Shown here one piece after another: positions 59,651-64,000 of a DNA stretch of 64,000 bases. The notes under the pieces are model-generated. The model saw only the letters and a program-made list of their open reading frames with translations, was not told where the DNA came from and did not search any database. The DNA lies in NCBI RefSeq assembly GCF_044748305.1, contig NZ_JBIVFT010000010.1, positions 62,001 to 126,000 on the forward strand. The letters run 5' to 3'. The stretch's first letter is position 1; each line of letters begins with the position of its first letter. A program made the translations under genes and the position numbers. Origin of the DNA: Arthrobacter_E sp044748305. GTDB taxonomy: Bacteria > Actinomycetota > Actinomycetes > Actinomycetales > Micrococcaceae.

Positions 59651-59929
59651 ATGAGCACTGCCACGCGCGAAGTTGTCCACCACCTGTTCCCGAACGGCGA
59701 GGCGAACGACCTGGTCGGCTGGTGCGGGACCGTCCCCGGACCGGATCCGGTAACCGGCGATTGGCACACCGGACACAACCGGGACCTTATCCTGAGAAGC
59801 GTCGAGCTCGGGCTCCCCGGCTGCGTCGCATGCTTGTCATCTGAGGCCCCGGGTGGATTTACCCCGCTGGTGTTCGACGACTTTGATGATGAGACGCCGT
59901 ACTGGGGTGACGACGAGCCGGGATGGTGA
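59651..59929 (+). CDS. Small acidic hypothetical protein
   Basis: 92 residues. WCGTVPGPDPVTGDWHTGHN in the middle, a CVAC pair (PGCVACLSSE) and a very acidic end (FDDFDDETPYWGDDEPGW). No family recognised. ATG 59651 follows a G-rich patch (GAGGGCGG at 59627-59634). The acidic tail, DNA-mimic-like in composition only, precedes a restriction-modification pair on the same strand by 55 bp. A role with the NTase genes or with restriction control is equally open. Confidence 0.55.
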   Translation: MSTATREVVHHLFPNGEANDLVGWCGTVPGPDPVTGDWHTGHNRDLILRSVELGLPGCVACLSSEAPGGFTPLVFDDFDDETPYWGDDEPGW

Positions 59930-59984
59930 ATGGTCCCCGGTAATCTTTTGGTACGCCCCTTCTGGACAACAACGAGAGGAATTC

Positions 59985-61616
59985 ATGGCGGTAGCGGCTC
60001 CTGACCAGGTTGAGTACGGCGAGGTCTTCACCCGCCGCTGGGTCGTCGAATCGATCCTCGACCTTGTCGGCTACACGGCGGACAGAGACCTTGCCAGCAT
60101 GAAGCTCGTGGAACCTTCGATCGGGTCCGGGGCGTTCTTTATCCCTGTTCTCGAACGCTTGATTCAGTCCTCTCAGGCCCGCGGCGTCGGGTTCACGGAG
60201 CTTCGCGACTGCCTCTTTGGTCTCGACCTCCAGCAGAATCACGTCGAAGCCTGCCGTGCGAAAACATTCGAGATGCTCATTGCCGCCGGAGCGAACAGCG
60301 ACGAGGCCTTCGATCTCGTGGGCGCATGGCTGCACCGCGGCGACTACCTGCTTGATCCGGTCCCAACCGGTGCTGACTTCGTCGTCGGCAATCCTCCGTA
60401 CATCCGTACCGAGGATCTGGACGACGAGATCGAGGCCGCGTACCGCGCCACGTGGCGCACGATGCGAGGGCGTGCGGACATCTACATCGGCTTCTACGAG
60501 CGATCCCTCTCACTCCTCGCTGAGGGAGGCAAGCTTGGTTTCATCTGCGCCGACCGTTGGATGAGGAATCAGTACGGACGGTACCTTCGTGGCTTCGTCG
60601 TCTCCGGCTATTCGGTGGACACCGTCTGGCAGATGCACGACGTCGATGCATTCGAGGCCGAGGTCTCGGCTTACCCGGCGATCACTGTGCTGACCAATTC
60701 CCCGCAGGGGAGCGCCACCTTCATCGACACAACGCGTGATTTCGACGGGCAGTCAGCGAAGGAAGCTCTCGCGTTCGTGCAGGGTGACGCCGACGAGGCT
60801 CGCGGCTCAGGTTGGGAAGGTGCGCGTCTGCCCAACTGGTTCGAGACCGACGACTTCTGGCCAGCCGGCAGCCCACACATGATCAAGCTGCTGGAACGTC
60901 TCCAAGAGGAGTTCCCGACTCTTGAATCAGACGGAGTGACGAAGATCAGCATCGGCGTCGCCACCGGCGCTGACAAGGCCTACATCGTCGCAAAGGACGC
61001 CGACGTTGACGTCGAAGCGGACCGTCTGATGCCGGTGGTGATGGCCGATGACATTCGCGCGGGGTACCTGAAAGAGCCGGCAAAGGTCCTGCTGAACCCG
61101 TGGGACGGCGAGGGGCGGTTGATCGACTTGGAGGCGTATCCGAAGTTCGCTGCGGTCCTCGGGGCCCACGAGGATGTGAAGAAGCGCTTCGTGGCCAAGA
61201 AGAATCCATTGACCTGGCATCGTACGATCGACAAGGTCTATCCGGGCCTTGCCGAGCGTCCGAAGCTGCTGCTGCAGGACATGAAGGCACAGATCACACC
61301 GGTGCTGGAGCCAGGTGGCTACTACCCGCACCACAACTTGTACTACGTGACGTCGGAATCCTGGGACCTGGAAGTTCTCGGTGGCCTCCTGCTGTCCAAG
61401 ATCGCCGAAGCGTTCGTGAGCGCCTACGGCGTCAAGATGCGAGGAGGGACGTTGCGTTTCCAAGCGCAGTACTTGCGGAAGATCACTGTGCCTCGACCTG
61501 AGACCATTCCGCAGGAAGTGTCGGACCGTCTCAGAGATGCATTCCGGACCAGCGACCGTGATGCGGCCACTCGGGCAGCTGAAGCTGCCTACGGCTTGCC
61601 CGCGGGCAGTATTTGA
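59985..61616 (+). CDS. Type II N6-adenine DNA methyltransferase (PaeR7I/XhoI-system type)
   Basis: 543 residues. SAM-binding motif I KLVEPSIGSGAFFIPVLERL (about 40-59) and catalytic motif IV FVVGNPPYIRTEDL (NPPY at 136-139), a gamma-class order with motif I before IV, target-recognition domain in the C-terminal half. Ends with FQAQYLRKITVPRP. GAGAGGA just before the ATG sets the start. Together with the endonuclease 22 bp downstream it forms a type II system. The endonuclease family predicts methylation of adenine in CTCGAG. Confidence 0.92.
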   Translation: MAVAAPDQVEYGEVFTRRWVVESILDLVGYTADRDLASMKLVEPSIGSGAFFIPVLERLIQSSQARGVGFTELRDCLFGLDLQQNHVEACRAKTFEMLIAAGANSDEAFDLVGAWLHRGDYLLDPVPTGADFVVGNPPYIRTEDLDDEIEAAYRATWRTMRGRADIYIGFYERSLSLLAEGGKLGFICADRWMRNQYGRYLRGFVVSGYSVDTVWQMHDVDAFEAEVSAYPAITVLTNSPQGSATFIDTTRDFDGQSAKEALAFVQGDADEARGSGWEGARLPNWFETDDFWPAGSPHMIKLLERLQEEFPTLESDGVTKISIGVATGADKAYIVAKDADVDVEADRLMPVVMADDIRAGYLKEPAKVLLNPWDGEGRLIDLEAYPKFAAVLGAHEDVKKRFVAKKNPLTWHRTIDKVYPGLAERPKLLLQDMKAQITPVLEPGGYYPHHNLYYVTSESWDLEVLGGLLLSKIAEAFVSAYGVKMRGGTLRFQAQYLRKITVPRPETIPQEVSDRLRDAFRTSDRDAATRAAEAAYGLPAGSI

Positions 61617-61638
61617 TCAACATTCAAGGAGAGCATAA

Positions 61639-62388
61639 ATGGGGAGCCTTACTCCGTCTGACACCTGGAGGGCAGCTGTCCTCGGCTATTGGGAGGGTCT
61701 GAATCTTCAGGCCGCGAAGCAGGGCGAAGCCTCGGGGGTCAAGGACACCGGTAACCGCGCGGCGGTGACGGGTGGTAAGCAGATGGACGCCATGCAGGAA
61801 GTAGTGGCCTCGCTCTGGCGCGACGAACCTGACATCACCCTCGAAGTCCGGACCACGGGCCACAACAACCTGCCGGCATACTTCAGACCGGCCAAGAACT
61901 GGGACCTGCTGGTGCTCTACCGCGGCTCGCTGATCGCTGCCATGGAGTTCAAATCGCAGCGAGGGCCGTCGTTCGGTAACAACTTCAACAACCGGACCGA
62001 AGAGGCGCTCGGACTCGCGGCTGACTCTCAGATGGCTGCAGAGCGAGGACTGTTCGGTCACCTCAAGCCCTGGTTCGGATTCGTCATGCTTGTCGAGCGC
62101 GCGCCGAAGTCGCTCTCACCCGTCGCCGTGCCCAAGGGCATGCCGTTCCCAGCTGACCCGGTCTTCACCGGAGCGTCTTACATCGAGCGGTACAGGATCT
62201 TCTTCGACCGCATGGTCAAGGAAGGAAATTATGACGCGGTGGCCCTGCTCACTGCGGAGGCGGGCAGCGATTCCTATGTCGAGCCGTCTGCGAATCTGTC
62301 ACTGGCCAATCTCGAAGCGGCGATCCGCGCCCGGGTCGCCTACATCAAGACGCTGCCGGACGAGCTCTTCGACGAGCTGACGAGGTAG
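61639..62388 (+). CDS. PaeR7I/XhoI-family type II restriction endonuclease
   Basis: 249 residues, the length of XhoI and PaeR7I. Conserved blocks: TGGKQMDAMQEVVASLW, NNLPAYFRPAKNWDLLVLY, LIAAMEFKSQRGPSFGNNFN and NRTEEALGLAADSQ. The PD-(D/E)xK catalytic residues are D89, E103 and K105 (EFK). The family cuts C^TCGAG, so this is the expected site. It follows the methyltransferase gene directly; no controller (C) protein is present between them. Confidence 0.92.
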   Translation: MGSLTPSDTWRAAVLGYWEGLNLQAAKQGEASGVKDTGNRAAVTGGKQMDAMQEVVASLWRDEPDITLEVRTTGHNNLPAYFRPAKNWDLLVLYRGSLIAAMEFKSQRGPSFGNNFNNRTEEALGLAADSQMAAERGLFGHLKPWFGFVMLVERAPKSLSPVAVPKGMPFPADPVFTGASYIERYRIFFDRMVKEGNYDAVALLTAEAGSDSYVEPSANLSLANLEAAIRARVAYIKTLPDELFDELTR

Positions 62389-62455
62389 CGGCGACCTGTA
62401 TGAAGGGATGCCCTCCGACCAATGGCTGGAGGGCATCCCTTTTGTGTTTCGGCTG

Positions 62456-62734
62456 TCAGTCGATCATCTCGACAATGGCAGGCAGGAACTTGCGCACCTG
62501 TTCTCGATCGCTTTCCTGCTCTTCGTCAGACAGACCGGAGTACGGCGTCTCAATTTGCTCCTGCCAACGGCGCACGAGGTCTGCGGGGATAACGAGAGAA
62601 CCGTCGTCCTGACGCTCGCACTGGTCGTGGACATACTGTTGCCAGTGCGCCCAACGCTCGTGTTCGATCGCCGCCAAGAGCTCAACGCTGCTGTCGCTCT
62701 CCAAGATTTCACGGACTCGGGAAGGCGAAACCAT
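62456..62734 (-). CDS. Small third gene of the TIR-caspase operon
   Basis: 92 residues, predicted helical, family not recognised. It carries LLAAIEHERWAHWQQYVHDQ followed by C, then LVIPADLVRRWQEQIETPYS and GLSDEEQESDREQVRKFLP. Its ATG (62734-62732) overlaps the caspase stop by one base (TGATG), so it is made together with the protease. The longer frame to 62821 overlaps the protease and lacks sense. It may be an inhibitor, adaptor or ordinary island gene. Confidence 0.65.
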   Translation of the reverse strand: MVSPSRVREILESDSSVELLAAIEHERWAHWQQYVHDQCERQDDGSLVIPADLVRRWQEQIETPYSGLSDEEQESDREQVRKFLPAIVEMID

Positions 62735-63714
62735 CAGATGAGGTCCTGCTTCACGAGCCCCCAGTAGTGCTGTCCCAAAGCTGTGAGCTCGCATGACTTC
62801 GACTCCATCGCGGCATGCCACATGTGTGGCGCGCCCACCGGCCGGACCAAATTCACGCTCTCCATGGCCTGGAGCACCGCGAAGTCCGCATTCCGTGCCG
62901 GATCTGGCCCCGGCACGCTCTCGTCTTCGTATCCCGTGCGCTCTGGCTCATAAGACGGATCGAGCTGGAGTTCCCTAGTCTTGTCCGCGAAGAGCTGCGT
63001 GAGCTTCCTCAACTGGATTTCGTCGATGGGCGCTTCGGCTTCTCTGAGGGAGACGAAGTTCTTCACGTTCGTCTTGAACACAGGACGCTGCGCCCACGGC
63101 CCTAGGGACTGGTCGATATGGGCGTAGACGCTACCCGGAGTCACATCGCCCACGAGATTGGCTGCCGCTCCGTTCAAGGCGTCCACGAGCAACGTGGTGA
63201 ACACCCCGGATCCGCCAGTCTCCATGGCGTATTGGTCGGCCGTGGACGCAGTCAGGATGGTCACCCCCTCCCTGAGCTCGGAGATGGGTGTCGCTGTCGC
63301 GCTGCTACCAGCGAATCCGCTGTGGCAGCAGTCGAGGATGATGACCTTGTTCTTCGCAGGAGACTTATTCGCCAGCACCATGACTTCGGACAGCGAGAGC
63401 CCGTCGTGCCCGCTAGCGCAGTCGCTCGCGCAGAGGTAGCCGCCGACGCCGTCGAGGTACCCGTGCCCAGAGAAGTAGAACAGGGAAATCTCGGCATCGT
63501 CCTTGAACAGTTCTTCGACCGCCTCACGGAGTGCCGTCCGTGTGATCCTCGAATCCTGATCGGCCGCGACAAGGAGGTTCGGCTGAGCAAAGTTCACTCT
63601 GCTACTGGCATGGCGTTCCAGAACGTTCCGGACCTCATACGCGTCGTTTACTGCACCTTGGAGAGAACTGAAACGCTCGTAGTAGTCGATCCCCACGATG
63701 AGCGCTTTCCGCAT
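62734..63714 (-). CDS. Caspase-like protease (peptidase C14 family)
   Basis: 326 residues. The caspase/metacaspase fold is clear: RKALIVGIDYYERFSSLQGA at the N terminus, ISLFYFSGHGYLDGVGGYLC with catalytic His84, KVIILDCCHSGFAGSS with catalytic Cys130, and EGVTILTASTADQYAMETGG, GVFTTLLVDALNG. About 110 residues follow the protease domain, ending RNADFAVLQAMESVNLVRPV, MWHAAMESKSCELTALGQHY, WGLVKQDLI, perhaps a sensor or winged-helix-like domain. It lies 10 bp after the TIR-like gene. Known bacterial caspases of defence systems act as suicide proteases once activated. Confidence 0.88.
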   Translation of the reverse strand: MRKALIVGIDYYERFSSLQGAVNDAYEVRNVLERHASSRVNFAQPNLLVAADQDSRITRTALREAVEELFKDDAEISLFYFSGHGYLDGVGGYLCASDCASGHDGLSLSEVMVLANKSPAKNKVIILDCCHSGFAGSSATATPISELREGVTILTASTADQYAMETGGSGVFTTLLVDALNGAAANLVGDVTPGSVYAHIDQSLGPWAQRPVFKTNVKNFVSLREAEAPIDEIQLRKLTQLFADKTRELQLDPSYEPERTGYEDESVPGPDPARNADFAVLQAMESVNLVRPVGAPHMWHAAMESKSCELTALGQHYWGLVKQDLI

Positions 63715-63724
63715 GGTCTGCCCC

Positions 63725-64000
63725 TCAGAGGGAGTCGATGAAACCGGCGATATTGCTGTCGCTCCACACCACCGTGCGGACGCCGCTCAGAGCGGTTCTG
63801 TCAGCCGAATACGCCCAGATGCCCAGAACCGGCTTGCCTTCCTCCTTGGCGCACTGAATCTCCCACTTCTGGCCTTCCGAGTACAGGGAGTTCTTGCTGA
63901 CCAGCGCAATCACGCCATGGGAACGGCGGATGCGGGTTCGAACTTTGTCCTTCCAGCCCGACTCATACGCCTCCTTGACCGACATGTCGATGAACTCGTA
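63725..64000 (-). CDS. TIR-like domain protein, C-terminal part (cut by window edge)
   Basis: The frame is open to the right edge; ATG at 63985 is internal because YEFID precedes it in frame. The visible 91 residues read SVKEAYESGWKDKVRTRIRR, SHGVIALVSKNSLYSEGQKW, EIQCAKEEGKPVLGIWAYSA and ending SNIAGFIDSL. This is the second half of a MTH538/ThsB-like TIR fold, with VSKNSLYSEGQKWEI in the place of the WxxxE-containing helix and its Glu. Such proteins make or sense nucleotide signals. Ten bases separate it from the caspase gene, so the genes form one operon. Confidence 0.8.
   Translation of the reverse strand, partial: YEFIDMSVKEAYESGWKDKVRTRIRRSHGVIALVSKNSLYSEGQKWEIQCAKEEGKPVLGIWAYSADRTALSGVRTVVWSDSNIAGFIDSL

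Overview
High-GC actinobacterial chromosome, probably Arthrobacter-like (Micrococcaceae). This is inferred from the strong G/C bias at third positions, an S-(hydroxymethyl)mycothiol dehydrogenase (mycothiol is actinobacterial), an IdeR/DtxR-type iron box, an lhr-nei2 repair pair and several apparently leaderless promoters. No rRNA gene, complete tRNA gene or CRISPR array was seen.

Positions 1-56100 look like ordinary chromosome with frequent strand switches. 1-8600: LysR (partial), M24 peptidase, secreted S1 protease, NUDIX and VOC proteins, a TetR/MFS drug-efflux pair with a clear operator-promoter, AraC and PAP2. 8600-12432: an Fe(III) ABC importer (fbpABC-like) behind an iron box. 12490-18500: GH76 glycosidase, acyl-CoA dehydrogenase, a DUF1684 gene with a nested inverted repeat over its start, a degenerate GGDEF-like protein, and an ECF sigma factor fused to its own anti-sigma and membrane part. 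18605-21454: ppc. 21455-22788: palindromic repeats and a DedA protein with a repeated tail. 22851-29186: carbamate kinase divergent from the allH-fdrA-allG oxamate carbamoyltransferase genes and an NCS1 permease.

29297-46526 holds a beta-helix protein, an RluA-type pseudouridine synthase, regulator/target pairs with visible operators (TetR/DUF4188, MocR/YczE), the mycothiol-dependent formaldehyde detoxification pair, and lhr-nei2-TPR. 46667-48144 and 52172-55402 are two copper-related loci: YcnI plus a Met/His-rich membrane protein, and a paralogous membrane protein plus CopC, PCu(A)C and a Tat-exported DyP peroxidase. Between them lie TetR, an amidohydrolase and an amino-acid permease.

From about 56150 the character changes. 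After an XRE-DUF1643 gene come a terminator, a displaced tRNA 3' end (probable att site) and two broken tyrosine integrases. The rest is an island of phage-defence type: a nucleotidyltransferase with an overlapping unknown partner, two small proteins, a PaeR7I/XhoI-type restriction-modification pair, and, on the minus strand running off the right edge, a TIR-like protein, a caspase-like protease and a small third gene. The TIR-caspase unit resembles type IV Thoeris and is the most interesting system here.

Two diverged copies of a 62-bp palindrome (32748 and 37561) and two unrelated long palindromes suggest dispersed palindromic repeats in this genome.
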